A DNA stretch of 64,000 nucleotides from Prostheceraeus crozeri (lineage: Eukaryota > Platyhelminthes > Polycladida > Euryleptidae). Where the stretch lies: positions 45,001 through 109,000 of the forward strand of contig CAJQUW010017013.1 in assembly GCA_907163375.1 (NCBI GenBank), read 5' to 3'. Every line of letters starts with the position of its first letter. Position 1 is the first letter of the stretch. The translations under genes were made by a program, and so were the position numbers. Of this stretch, positions 12,001-21,869 are shown piece after piece. A model generated the notes under the pieces. That model was not told where the DNA came from, made no database searches, and saw only the letters and a program-made list of their open reading frames with translations.

Positions 12001-15000
12001 ACAGTATTACTTACAAAGCTATTATGAGTAGTATTTCAAGATTTCATAGATATATTATTGGACAAATGAGCAGTTTTGCAAGATTCAATCCAATTTGACA
12101 GACACTGTCCAACAGTTAATATGGATTCATTGCAATGCTTTCCCATGAAACTGTTTTCCCTTCGACACTGACTAATGAATGACTATTTCACCTTGATATC
12201 ATCGCTAGGCTTATTTGCCATTTGCACACCTATGACACCCTCAGTTGAAAAATGGAAACAGACTTGAATAGCTGGTGTTTCATCCAATATCAGGAATCAT
12301 CAGCAGGTCTAGTTTACATCTCTCAACATCGACACAACTTCCTATTTAAAGTTGCAGCCATGCCGAGGTAAATTTGAGATTTGCAATTAGCAAGTTAATG
12401 AAATTTCGACGGGCACTCATTAAATATTACTTCTAACACACTACTGGCAAATCGCCTATGTTAGTGCGCCTGACATAATCAATAAATGTTGCCTTTGCTC
12501 TTTTGTTCAGATGACGAAGAAAAAGAATTTTGAAGTTGTCATACGCATTTCCTAGCATTGCAAAAAGAAGTTGATAGTCAACTTTTCATGCAGTACAAAA
12601 CTACACTTTCTAAACTTGTTGAATGAGATTGACTTCATCGAGCTCAAAACCTATACCAGACCTGGTCACTATCATCAGATATGCAAACTAACAGATATTT
12701 AATCAGATTTACTAATCACATATTTAAAAAATCTACATTATTTTGAATATTTTATTGAACATGAATACATTAAAATACGACGTACTATTTGGGACAATGG
12801 AATCATAAAATATATATGAGATAATATATGACTGTGAAAAGCGAGTGGAATCTTATGAGCACGACAACACACATGTGAATATGGAATGCGCGCAGCGCAA
12901 ATTTTTGAATTATTTTGCTAGACTTATTTAAAAACTGACTAGTAAAAATCCTGCAACATAAAAAATTAAACTATCGGGACGTTTGTCAGAAAATTGGGAC
13001 TGCTGAAAATGGCTATAAAATCGGGACAGTTGGCAGGTCTGCTTCCGACCTTCATGTTCCGATCTGCAACAATAACATCAACTCGGGAAAGCTAGCATTC
13101 AATCACTCTTCTGCCTACTCTGACAGCCGTCTGCCTGAAAAGAGCAATGAAAATGACAAATCTCATTGAGTGATTGAACGAATGCTAGATCAGTACGTTA
13201 TTAAGTGTACCAAACTCGGAAGTGAATGGATCTACATAAAACAGAATTTTCCGATGTTTGGCGCTCTGTAACTTGCAAGCCGACTGGAACTGGCTTTACT
13301 GATGTTGGGTGCCAATTTACAAATAAAAAATAACAAGAAGATCGTGCGCGAATTTAGGAAGCGTCAGTAACTCCCAGACTGTGGCATTACAGCGGATATC
13401 TATGGCATTAACTTACTTCTAGTGCTGCCCTCACGTCTTTGGCAATGAAGTCGAAATCTGCATCAGTTTTCGTTTTGGCATATTCTCCAAACAAATACTC
13501 TTGTCGGGCACGTTTGATGATCTACAATAAACCACGAGGAGTTAATGCTTAGGGAGTTGGCAAGCTCTCCTACCTACCTTGTCATCAACATCCGTGATAT
13601 TCATCACATATTTCACTTTGAAGTTGAAGTAATCGTTCAACACTCTCCGCAGGATGTCAAATGTGATGTATGATCTAGAAAGAAGACACAATTCTGAAGT
13701 TTCACAGGAAGGTGCTATCTTGTAAGTCCCAAACCAACACATTTTCACTACAAAGGCCTTCATCTGAACTTGTTGGAATGATCAGCTGTTCCAGGCACTC
13801 ATCAGAATGCTAACACAAAACAGAACGCGGACTTCGGTTCGATTCCTGGGTCAGGTGAGTGCGGTCGGCATGGCCTAGTGAAGAAGGTGCGAGCTCGTCT
13901 CCACCGCGGACTTCGGTTCGATTCCTGGGTCAGGTGAGTGCGGTCGGCGTGGCCTAGTGAAGAAGGTGCGAGCTCGTCTCCACCGCGGACTTCGGTTCGA
14001 TTCCTGGGTCAGGCGAGTGCGGTCGGGGAATGAAGGGTGTTGGTGTCTTTACTGACTTAATCGTTGTCATTCTCTCTAGATATTCAATGAACTGCAACAG
14101 GCATTTGTTGTAAATCAGCGATTGTGAATAATTCGCCGGTAGTCTGTCGTTATTAGCCTAATGGTCCGAATAAATTGATAATTATATTTATTACAGGATT
14201 GATGGAAGAAGCGGTAAATGCCTACAGCATTATTCAATAAATACAGCTGATAAATGCCAAAAGAATTAAAATTAGGAAATAAAGACATTGTCTCTGCTAA
14301 CAACTTCATTAAACCGGTTACTAATTGAAAGCACATCGATGGATACGCAGTTAACTACACCAAGTTTTTGCGGTTTCTCTAACCTTGAGGATGGTATTTT
14401 CTTTTCCTCATTCGATAACCAAAACTTACTGCTCAACGATGTTCATTCAACTATGTCACACGACATAGTAATCTCCAGCTGATCATAGTTGATGCAGTAG
14501 ACCTACTGTTAAGTGTCCAACGATTGCATTTCTGTGCACATGACACAGCGCTTTTGACGTATTTCCGTTTGTACTTCACAGGTGTCTTATGGAGATCCCA
14601 CAAATGGGAACTTCTTTGAGATTAAATCAATTCACACGGCATTCGCTGCTTTTCTGGACCACAATTTCGATTTTGAGATTTTGCCACCCACAAAATTTCC
14701 TGAATTTTCTGTTCGTCAAGTCTTGATTTTAAGTTGCCTTGATATTTTACCCGCTGACACATCAATACTAACAAGCGCAATGCATGTTCTAGAAGGACGC
14801 GATCAATCGTTCATTACTTAAAGCCACGGTTTTGCTCATATTCGACGTACAACCGGCGAATTGAAATGCATCAGAATGCGAGTGTCAAATGTGAACAGAA
14901 TCGACAGTCTGGTCATACGTGACGTCAACAGTCCTGACCCCGGTGACGAAGATATCCTTCATATCAATGAGTTCACATGTGAATGAAGAGGCATGCATTT

Positions 15001-17161
15001 CATACTGCTGGAGAAGCAACCTAGTTTCAAACAAAGTCTTCAAAATAGCTGAAATCTCCGTGGAATTGAAGCAGAAGAAGTCGTTATTTATTCCAACCTG
15101 ATCATGATTTTCTTCATCCAAAACAATCACATACCTGGCATGACCCATATGAGAGGCGTCATAGACAGTAGGTCCGCAGCAATACCATTGAACTTCTTTC
15201 CCTTTTTCAGGAATGAATAGGTCCTGAAATAAAATTGTTCATGATAATCGATCTAATTCGTATGGTAAGGAGAAACATGTCAAATAACATCTACCGCTCT
15301 CTAAGAGCACATCAATAATAGACAGAGATAATGACAGCATCTAGGACTTTCAGGTCGATTTCATAGCTAAGTTGACGAGCTCTCGAGACATAACATTCAT
15401 TGAAGACGAAGTTATTGCACACTTGAAGCCTACAATCACTTGCTACAGTCTGCCCTCTCACTTTGATCACCTCACATTCAACAAACAACACAATTCTTCA
15501 TTCACTTAATTATAAATCTCGTGGAAGTTCGCATACCTACATTCTAAGTTTTCTAACATAACATAACAACGACAAACATGTACATTTTCCTACAATATTT
15601 TAGGAATACCACATCAAACCACCTACTAGTTGCAGCACCAATTACAGAGTTATACAGTGACTAGTACCACATCAAATTCGATTTCTTGTCTTTATAAAAA
15701 TCTGTTTTATTAAGCTTTATGATAATATATTTCTCATTCAGCATTCACATAAGACATAGAAGTTAACTTAGACCATGACTGGGAAAGCCCATGAAGGGCA
15801 ACAATAATCAAACATTAATGAACAAGGAAGTTAAAGTCAAGCAATAAGTACATTTCAAATCAAACTGGGATTTACCATATGTCGTTGATGTGGATATGGT
15901 TCGATAGCCAATGCTTGAAGTCATTCAAATGTGGGAGCAAAAGCTTCGAAGTTCCAGTGCTTAATCATATCACTTGCAAAGAAATTGTACTTCGATGATT
16001 TTCTGTCCTCTAAGTGATGATCGCAGGGATTGCTTCGTCATGGATTTCGCACGGAAAATGAAAATTTTTCTCAAAATCGAGGTGAGCGAGATCATTTAAC
16101 ATTTAGTAGACAAAAATCAATTAAGAGCTTGTAAAATTTCAGTATACATGGTATTGGATTAAAAAAGGAAAACTACACATGAAACAAAACCTTATATTAT
16201 CGACAATTTCACACACCGTTATTCGCTACCGCGCTTTTCATTCCCGATCATCATCCGCATTGTGAATAGATTTTCTTATTCATTTAACGATCATGCTTAC
16301 TTCTGTGAATAAATCAGTCACTTGAGAATGGCAAAGATCTCGCGCAAATAAAATGAATTGTGTTTTTAAATTGATTGATCAAAAGTTGTGGGGAGTCTCT
16401 AGCCTGAAATTAAAAACACTATCATAAACTAAAATATCAGGTGAGAACAACGTTTGGCCGTTTTCTGACCTGCTGCTGCTGCTGCTGCGAGAACTTGTGC
16501 TTGCAGTTCCAACAGAATTTGCAACTGGTGAAGATCACTGAAATTGGCTTCAGGTAAATCAGACCAATATTTCAGCGGTGGTACATTTTTTGCCTGCAAC
16601 GGCTGATAACGATATCTGGTTATGTTCATTGTGTATTTCCTTTTTATTACAACCGTCTTGATCATCTCGAGCAGCATCTTGAGTCACTATGTGCTTTTTG
16701 CTGCTGAGGTTAATGCGCGATTGAACTGAGATTAGAGGCATATATCTCAGCGGATCTAGTCATTTTGTTCCGACAAGACATCATCTAACATTCCTTCATT
16801 TCATCGACAATTCATCAGCAGATTTCTATGGTCCATTTCGTCAATGCGCTCATTGTTCGAAGGAATTGATCATCGGATATCAATGTATGACTTGTCTATG
16901 GGATCGATCATTCATGGACTTCTAACCTTGAGATCCATTTATGCGCATAGATATCACATGAGCATCACAAAAAAGGACTAAGGAGCTTCTACTATGGAAT
17001 ATCCACACTGTTGTGAAGATGTGGCCAAAATCCAGACTGTTTCCACAATTTTCCTACCTTCTTTCCTGTAAGGCTGTTCATCAAGGTAAGATTTGGCAGC
17101 TCCACTCCAGGAGTTCGTGCTGGGGGAGACCATGACGGCTGAGTTCGTTTAGCAAACATTT
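2935..17161 (-). CDS. CARS1: Cytosolic cysteinyl-tRNA synthetase, 5' six exons (partial gene)
   Basis: CARS1 is a class I aminoacyl-tRNA synthetase that charges tRNA-Cys with cysteine using ATP in the cytosol. Six minus-strand exons join in phase: 17161-17058, 15223-15135, 13674-13578, 13521-13417, 8802-8548 and 3023-2935. The product starts [15 protein letters not shown] and carries [18 protein letters not shown], where HMGH is the class I HIGH signature. It continues with [38 protein letters not shown], a lysine-rich connecting segment and [10 protein letters not shown], and ends at [10 protein letters not shown]. The order and spacing match animal CARS1. About 245 codons are present and animal CARS1 is roughly three times longer. 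The KMSKS loop and C-terminus lie off the left edge. The first Met is two bases inside an exon with a good acceptor, so a 5'UTR or extra N-terminal exon probably lies upstream. No frame damage is seen. Confidence 0.93.
3030..4560. other. CARS1 intron, nothing recognised
   Basis: This is AT-rich intronic DNA. A 91-codon frame at 3814-4089 (plus) has no recognisable motif and no splice context. No repeat family was identified by eye. Confidence 0.5.
4568..4640 (-). repeat. Partial copy of the 48.5-kb interspersed repeat
   Basis: The stretch around 4596-4615 matches the interior of the repeats at 48508-48779 and 8975-9353. All share a CCGGGGGAACTNAGTTGGGG-like core a short way after a CTAGAAT-GAAATT end. 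Similarity fades after about 70 bases. Confidence 0.5.
5742..5785. repeat. Short perfect hairpin
   Basis: Two perfect 19-base inverted arms (5742-5760 and 5767-5785) centred on GACGGCCTTAA flank a six-base loop. No target duplication or partner gene suggests a function. Confidence 0.8.
6027..6126. repeat. 100-bp palindromic repeat
   Basis: The left half reads TCAAATAACGTA then GGGAGATATC then TTCCC, and the right half is its imperfect reverse complement ending ACGTTATTTGA. The arms are about 45 bases around a short centre. This is a miniature fold-back element or an intronic hairpin. Confidence 0.7.
6797..7680 (-). mobile_element. CR1-like LINE reverse transcriptase fragment
   Basis: Three overlapping minus-strand frames give the reverse transcriptase palm in order: [14 protein letters not shown] (first catalytic Asp block), [13 protein letters not shown], and [13 protein letters not shown] with the YADD catalytic pair. 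The thumb-like [30 protein letters not shown] and LKRAGCNPN follow. This is the CR1/L2-like order. The frame changes twice, the endonuclease is missing, and the copy is 5'-truncated and dead. It lies inside a CARS1 intron in the same orientation as the gene. Confidence 0.75.
7690..8540. other. CARS1 intron, nothing recognised
   Basis: This is AT-rich sequence directly downstream of the [10 protein letters not shown] exon. The frames at 7925-8173 and 8309-8527 on the minus strand are lysine-rich low-complexity and show no family motif. Confidence 0.4.
8548..8802 (-). CDS. CARS1: CARS1 exon (charged linker and [10 protein letters not shown])
   Basis: This exon has 85 codons and is phase 0 at both ends. 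It opens with a lysine/glutamate-rich stretch [15 protein letters not shown], runs through [12 protein letters not shown] and ends [10 protein letters not shown] before GTAAGT. The acceptor is an AAG rather than CAG after a T tract, which is less common but used. Alignment to animal CARS1 joins it directly to the previous exon with no gap. Confidence 0.92.
8975..9353 (-). repeat. Interspersed MITE-like repeat, copy 2, with nested insert
   Basis: This is the inverse-oriented relative of 48508-48779. The shared segments include TGTTTATCTGAAGTT near the left end, the CACATCCAAGGGAACTAAGT-like core and GTGCGATTTATGTG toward the right. A roughly 140-bp segment with 30-base inverted arms (9027-9056 and 9127-9156) interrupts it relative to the 48-kb copy. 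Confidence 0.65.
9027..9156. repeat. Inverted repeat nested in the interspersed repeat
   Basis: Arms of 30 bases built on the motif TTTCAGATCTTTCCAAATGA face each other around about 70 bases of related TCTGAAAT motifs. Twenty-nine of the 30 positions pair. It sits where the 48-kb copy has no extra sequence, so it looks like a separate small insertion or a local expansion. Confidence 0.6.
9552..10739 (+). pseudogene. Tc1-like transposase (DD34E), broken
   Basis: The first frame (9552-9920) starts [15 protein letters not shown] and holds a helix-turn-helix ([15 protein letters not shown]) and the GSGRPR hook. A second frame (9997-10524) holds all three catalytic residues: D in [11 protein letters not shown] in QDDNARPH and E in [11 protein letters not shown], with 34 residues between the last two. 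The frames are parted by about 75 bases with GT and AG borders that do not restore frame if removed. A TGA at 10525 precedes an in-frame tail ending GGHTRY at 10626. The right terminus ends CAGGCAG before TA at 10740; no left terminal repeat was found. It lies in a CARS1 intron. Confidence 0.85.
10753..11873 (-). mobile_element. Penelope-like element between inverted terminal repeats
   Basis: Arms of about 140-160 bases (about 10753-10915 and 11735-11873) are inverted copies sharing GCAAAAATATAGCTCTCC and GACGCGTTTCGTCACGGTGG. Between them the minus strand reads [19 protein letters not shown], then [14 protein letters not shown], then [16 protein letters not shown] with KLRHDEHRR. This is the Cys-rich and GIY-YIG end of a Penelope-like element. 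The copy is 5'-truncated and broken. Inverted terminal repeats are a known arrangement for this class. No clear target duplication was found. Confidence 0.75.
12230..12490 (-). repeat. Hammerhead-bearing terminal repeat, family shared with 63.5 kb
   Basis: On the minus strand this matches 63515-63840 almost throughout, including CAATTAGCAAGTTAATGAAA, CACACTACTGGCAAATCGCC and the hammerhead segment. Part of the inverted arm seen at 63.5 kb is present. It lies in a CARS1 intron. Confidence 0.65.
12260..12310 (-). ncRNA. Hammerhead ribozyme-like motif
   Basis: On the minus strand AGACCUG is followed by the exact core CUGAUGA, then a stem II of UUCC and GGAU around UGAUAUU, then GAAA, a weak stem III, AUU as the cleavage triplet, and CAAGUCU. 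The last segment pairs with AGACCUG at six of seven positions to give stem I. The core is intact; stem III is decayed. This is an inference from fold rules only. Confidence 0.5.
13417..13521 (-). CDS. CARS1: CARS1 exon (IIKRARQ block)
   Basis: The acceptor tttattgtag precedes [16 protein letters not shown], and the exon ends DVRAALE before GTAAGTT. It is 35 codons long, phase 0 at both ends, and follows the previous exon by only a 56-bp intron. Confidence 0.93.
13578..13674 (-). CDS. CARS1: CARS1 exon (Rossmann fold)
   Basis: The acceptor ttctttctag precedes an A that completes the split Arg codon. The exon reads [16 protein letters not shown] then [13 protein letters not shown] and ends at AAG before [17 protein letters not shown] is near-invariant in eukaryotic CARS. 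Confidence 0.95.
13827..14026 (+). repeat. Tandem 79-bp tRNA-like units
   Basis: Two full 79-base units and a 42-base partial unit start at 13827, 13906 and 13985 and are almost identical. Each holds a perfect B box GGTTCGATTCC (13836, 13915, 13994). The A-box-like TGGCCTAGTGAAGAAGG stands at 13871 and 13950, 44 bases ahead of the next B box, as in a tRNA gene. These are tRNA-derived SINE heads in a tandem array inside a CARS1 intron. No anticodon arm can be assigned with confidence. Confidence 0.75.
14582..14780 (+). pseudogene. Possible degenerate cadherin-repeat exon
   Basis: After a cttcacag acceptor-like site the plus strand reads [14 protein letters not shown], then [10 protein letters not shown], then [13 protein letters not shown]. 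The order resembles a cadherin repeat (G-D-x-NG-F-I, LD-x-E, V-x-DIND), but the calcium-binding DxNDN is absent. It lies antisense within a CARS1 intron. The resemblance is weak and may be chance. Confidence 0.2.
15135..15223 (-). CDS. CARS1: CARS1 exon with HMGH active-site signature
   Basis: The acceptor ttatttcag precedes GAC, and the exon reads [20 protein letters not shown] then YDASHMGHA, ending AG before GTATGTG in phase 2. The Cys pair ahead of GPTVYD includes the expected first zinc ligand. HMGH is the ATP-binding HIGH motif. Confidence 0.95.
17058..17161 (-). CDS. CARS1: CARS1 exon with first recognised Met
   Basis: A polypyrimidine tract and cag acceptor precede AA-ATG at 17159. 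The exon reads [15 protein letters not shown], then [12 protein letters not shown], and ends AAG before a GTAGGA donor in phase 0. The WSPPA and NSLT motifs match the N-terminus of animal CARS1. Whether this ATG is the true start or an upstream exon adds residues cannot be told here. Confidence 0.85.
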
Positions 17162-17164
17162 CTG

Positions 17165-18840
17165 CAAAAAGAAGAGAATCAAATAGATCAGAATTACCAT
17201 TAAAACCACAATTTTATCATTTCAATTAGATGAAGCAAAATTATCCGATTTGAAATGCAGCTAGACATTTCATTATTAATAAATGGACGACAATAAGGGA
17301 CTATCTGAAAAGCAGATTATTTGGGAATAAATCGAGAGATCTGGAAGGGTTTGTGCGACTTAATGACAAGCAGTGTGTTGAATCGATTTCAACAAAATCA
17401 GAACGTCTTGCAAGCGAGAGCCGAATTTGTAAGAAATATTTCAAAATTGCAAAACTTTGATAAATTCTTCGAAATTAAAACTTTCTATTTAAAATCAACA
17501 AATTCGATGATGTTTTATCTTCCCATGAGAATGTCCGAAATGTCAGCAACTGTTATTTGCATTTCTAAATCCAATCAAAATCTGGACAATACATTAGAAA
17601 TCTTATTTTGAAAACATGTTCCTCTTAACTTGAATGTTAATATCATACTAGTTATATTTTCTGACACCTATTCAATTTCATGAAAGCATTCTAAATCTTC
17701 GCATTCGTCTCTCTGCCAAACCATTGATATGATTGCTTTACTTGTCTTAATCTGCTCTCGCGTTAAAATAATCAGCAAGATGCCTATAAAGGAGTCTACA
17801 TTACTCATCAATTACAGGGATCTCTATTATGTTTGATAAACACAATTACTTCAAAAAGCATGTTAAAAACAAATTATAAAAGACATGTTTGAAAGCATGG
17901 TTTAAAAGCAGAGTTGTGCACTCATGTAAATGACAAATGATGTTCAGAAGGGTGTTTTAAAGCACAATTTTTGATTGGATCAAAACACTAGTTATTTCTT
18001 GTGTATCAGGCAGACACAATACATTTCAACCTCTGCATAGCAGATCAGGTTGAGAATCAGCAGAATTCAAGGAAAGGTTAAAATGATCCTCAAACTTGAG
18101 TTTGTCATCGTTGACTAATGCGAGAATTCTTGTGGAGTTGTGTGTTCATGTCCAATAATTTCAGAGCAATCGAAAACCAAGGTAATGAATTAGTGCACAG
18201 CAACGAAGCACATGGCGACAAAAAATACTTTTCAGAAGTATTACCTTTCATTTCTGTAAGAAAAACACATTTTCATAACAAGATACTCCTTTTGTCCATC
18301 AAAATGTAACAAAAAACGTGCAACACAACTGAAGTATGTTCAAGCTTCCTTTTCATTAAGATCAATTGTTGCTAAACTTAATTGAACGCAGTTGAAATTT
18401 CGTATTTTGTCTAAATAGAGAATACAGAGAACAAGAAACGTCGGCCAATTCTACTTTACAACCTCATAACGCTACCAGATGGGTTTTAAATAATTATTTC
18501 TTGATATACAAAAGAATTCGGAATCAAAGAATTTACTGTCATGTCTTCCTTGAGGTGGATGGATGACTGCTCCACTGATTCCCAAAGATGAAGGTCAACT
18601 TGCTATTTCACCTGCTGACTAACAATAAAAGAAAATGAGTATTCCACAGAATTGCGCAATTCTAGAGCAATCACGATTCAAAGAAACATTTCACGAAAAC
18701 ATTCAAGGAACTGCAACCAATTTGCAGTGTGATTGTGAAGACCATTGATCTGATCTAACCAACAACTTATTTATGATCACACTTATTTAGTCCTACCTAC
18801 TTATTTACTGGCTGATGTCTCATCTGCTTCTGACTTATAA
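17165..18840. other. Upstream flank of CARS1, nothing recognised
   Basis: This should contain the CARS1 promoter or a 5' non-coding exon, because the first coding exon has its own acceptor. No CpG cluster or TATA context stands out. Frames at 17321-17611 and 18118-18309 have no motif. Confidence 0.35.
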
Positions 18841-18845
18841 GTGAA

Positions 18846-19545
18846 TTGTACAGGCAGCACATAGAAAAACTCCGAGGTCTACTCCGTTGTCTCGCCGGAT
18901 CCAGTTGGGGCGCGTGTGCATTCACCTTAAGAACCGGTGCATTGGCTCTCGTTTACAGCGCCGCCGAAAACGCTTCACCGGTATGGTGCCGTAGTGGCCA
19001 TACTCAAAAGCTCGACAGCGCCCTCAATGACACCGACGCCGACGCCATTCCTGCCCGTCCTGTCAGGTAACGAACCCCCAGATATCCGTCGAGAGATACG
19101 TGCTGCAAAGCTGGTGTCTACAGCACAGTCAACCCCTGATCATATCCTCTACCTACGTGTGTCCGCCGCTACTTCCATCGGCCAATAGAAACTTAAGTCG
19201 CGTCATTCCTTCTCCAGCCACGACTCACGCTTGTCCACGGTGTCCTTCGAACCCGCCCTCGTGTGGAACGTTCGTGTCCTCAATGGTCCGCCTCTCCTCC
19301 GATGTGCTTGTCCAGACCCCCTTTCGCGTCTACCACCCGGCTCCGATCTACCTCGCAAACACCGTCTCCGTTCTAGAGTAGCTCGCACCTCGGAGAGTCT
19401 CCAACGTTGGGGCCATCAATTACAAACTATCCATCACATCATCGAGGACTGCCCCCTCTTCAAAGCCCGAATGGTTTCACCGGTCCGTTGTCCGGATGAT
19501 GATACTCGCCAGTGGCTAGTGACTCTTCCTCTTGAACTCTAATCC
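18846..19545 (+). mobile_element. LINE C-terminal fragment (Jockey/CR1-like group)
   Basis: Three plus-strand frames follow each other: ALALVYSAAENASPVWCRS, then FLPVLSGNEPPDIRREIRAA, then ESLQRWGHQLQTIHHIIEDC. These are successive blocks after the reverse transcriptase of a common LINE. The catalytic domain is absent and frames shift at least twice. GC content is clearly higher than in the flanks. Confidence 0.75.
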
Positions 19546-20507
19546 TATTTCCCTCATAATTGTCTGATTTGTGATTTTCTTTTTGTACTAAAGGTTGTAA
19601 TCATTGTTAAATATACGCTGATATCTAGTGAATTGTATTCTATCATAGAAAATGCTTTACTGATGCCCCATTTATTCTGAAATATCTGAAAAGTAGGACA
19701 GAAGCTGTCGCACTTGAAGCTGCATTGGTCAGTGAGTCAGATAAGCTCATAGTGAGTAATGACAAGAGGCACAAATGTGTCAAGAACAGTCATCGTCTAT
19801 TGCAAATGGTCATCAATCTGCGAATGCAAACCAATTGGGACAAAACACAATAAATACGGGAAAATGTTCCTCCCCAGGATTGACTACTATGAAGAACAAT
19901 TAACCAAATAGAAGAAGTTTTAGCGAGTGGAAATCGGTTTGCCTGATGCGATCAAACGCTCGTGCCCTCATCTCCAGACTGGAATCAAGAGCTCCGCTTT
20001 GTCAATCTGTAAATTTTATTAATGTCTTCTAGGATTTTACTATTTTTTAGGTACTCGTAAGAAAACGAGTGGATGATTTCCATTTACCAATTATGATTTC
20101 CAAAACGTTTTTGACTTAGGATCTTTTTATATTACAATTGACAAGGCCAGATGGGCGAAATATATATTTACAAATTACATTAATTTTTGTGCGTAGAAAA
20201 ACTGAAAAATTACATTATTTCAATAATTTCAACTTGTAAACAACAACAAATAAAATGATATGTTTATCTGACTACTCATAATGTGATGTATTTAGGCATG
20301 TAATAGGGAAGCTATCAATATTATGTATTCAAGGCAATAGTAGAGTGCATTAAAATGAATTTCAACATCTGCACACTCCTCACATGAAATATACACCGCA
20401 TCATATTTGTGGATCATGTTCGGATTTGGAAGCTTGGCATCGCGGACAACGGATAAGTATGCCGTTTGTAATTCCGCGAATTTGTAGAGAGTTTTGAAAC
20501 CACTTAG

Positions 20508-21860
20508 ATGACTGTTTCTTCTGTATCATTTATCTACCAAAACAAAAATGATCGAAAATTTCTCGTTTATCCTGATATTCCATCTGAAATGGCTCATGTT
20601 CCACATCATGAGAATTTACCAGTACCGCAGACTTATATGACTCAACATAATTCCTCTACCAGCAAAAGCTCATCTGAAGTTGACGACTATTGTGATAAAG
20701 ATTAGAAGCCTGATACGTTCAATGTTCATCTCATTACACAGAATGATTTAGACGATCTGGTACGAGACTTAGACTAAACGAAAACCAAGTCAGAGCTTCT
20801 CCCATCCCGAATGCAGCACTGGCATCTTCTAGAACCCGTCTTGTCGTGTTTCACGATATCTCAGTCGTCGTGACAAGTTTTCTTCCTATTTTGATACGTG
20901 GGATAAATTGTGTTTTTGCAAAGATATTCGTGGCTTGTTCAAAGCAATCGAAATGAACAGTGCACCCTCAGATTGGCGTCTCTTCATTGACAGCTCGACT
21001 TCCAGCTAAAAAGTTGTGCTTCTGAACAATGGAAACAGTCTACAGTCAATACCAGTCTCATATTCCACAGATATGAAAGAAACTTGTGTCACCGTCAAAA
21101 CAATAGTGGAGCTCCTTCACTACAGTCAGCATCAGTGGGATGTGTGTGGAGACTTAAAAATTCTGACGATTAGAATAGGTTTACAAAACATCCTTGCATG
21201 TTGTGTCTGTGGGTCAGCGGAGCGATCATTACAAAGTTGATGGCCTCAGTGCAATGATTTTAATCCCGGAATACAAAATGTTAAAAGCAATCCAATGATT
21301 CCTACATCAAAAACGATGCTTCCATGTTTGCATATTAAACTTTGGCCTGCAAAACAGTTTATCAAGGCATTGAATCCTGATAGCCTGACGTTCCATTTGG
21401 TTCGTCAAATGTTCCCTAGTTTGTCTGATGCCAAAGTACGTGAAGGTATATTTACGGGACCACAAGTACGACTGATGTCACAGGCAACGGAGCTCGAAAA
21501 TTCAATGACAGCAATTGAAAAAATGCATGGAAATCATTTCAATTTGTTGTTCAAGGGTTCTTAGGAATTCATGAAGGCGATCATTATGAGATCTTGGTTG
21601 AGAACTTGCGGTGATGTTACGAGCGGTTGGGATGTAATATGTTAATCAAATTGCATTACCTACATTCCCATTTAGACTTTTTTCGATCGAGTTTTGGAGC
21701 CCTGCTTTCAATGAAGATTTCACAAAGATATTAAACGTAAGGAGGAGCGACATAACGATCAGTGGGAAACATCCATGATGTGTGATTATATTTGGTCTTT
21801 ACTTCGAAACAACGAGAACGATTTCAAACGAAAACGTCTTTCGACGGTTCACTTTTGATT
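20508..21860 (+). pseudogene. Degenerate transposon-derived gene of unassigned function
   Basis: Scattered plus-strand frames read KTKSELLPSRMQHWHLLE, then LCFCKDIRGLFKAI, then APSDWRLFIDSS, then VVLLNNGNSLQSIPVSYS, then QWDVCGDLKILTIRIGLQ, then LHIKLWPAKQFIKALN, then KVREGIFTGPQVR, and finally DQWETSMMCDYIWSLLR. This order matches a repetitive, transposon-associated protein family present in many copies in arthropod and other invertebrate genomes. Its catalytic role I cannot name. Several stops and shifts separate the blocks, so it is dead. Confidence 0.55.
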
Positions 21861-21869
21861 AGTCAACTC

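Larger units (their letters stand above)
14030..17050. other. CARS1 introns, nothing recognised apart from listed exons
   Basis: Outside the CARS1 exon at 15135-15223 and the possible cadherin-like piece, this AT-rich sequence shows no repeat family by eye. A CTG5 run at 16478 gives a short poly-Ala frame on the minus strand and is not taken as an exon. Confidence 0.4.

Noticed and set aside
16429-16741. Minus-strand frame with a poly-Ala run and possible cag/GT borders between CARS1 exons
   Set aside because: The neighbouring CARS1 exons already join in phase and match the protein without a gap. Inserting this piece from the likely acceptor would add a stop in phase 0.
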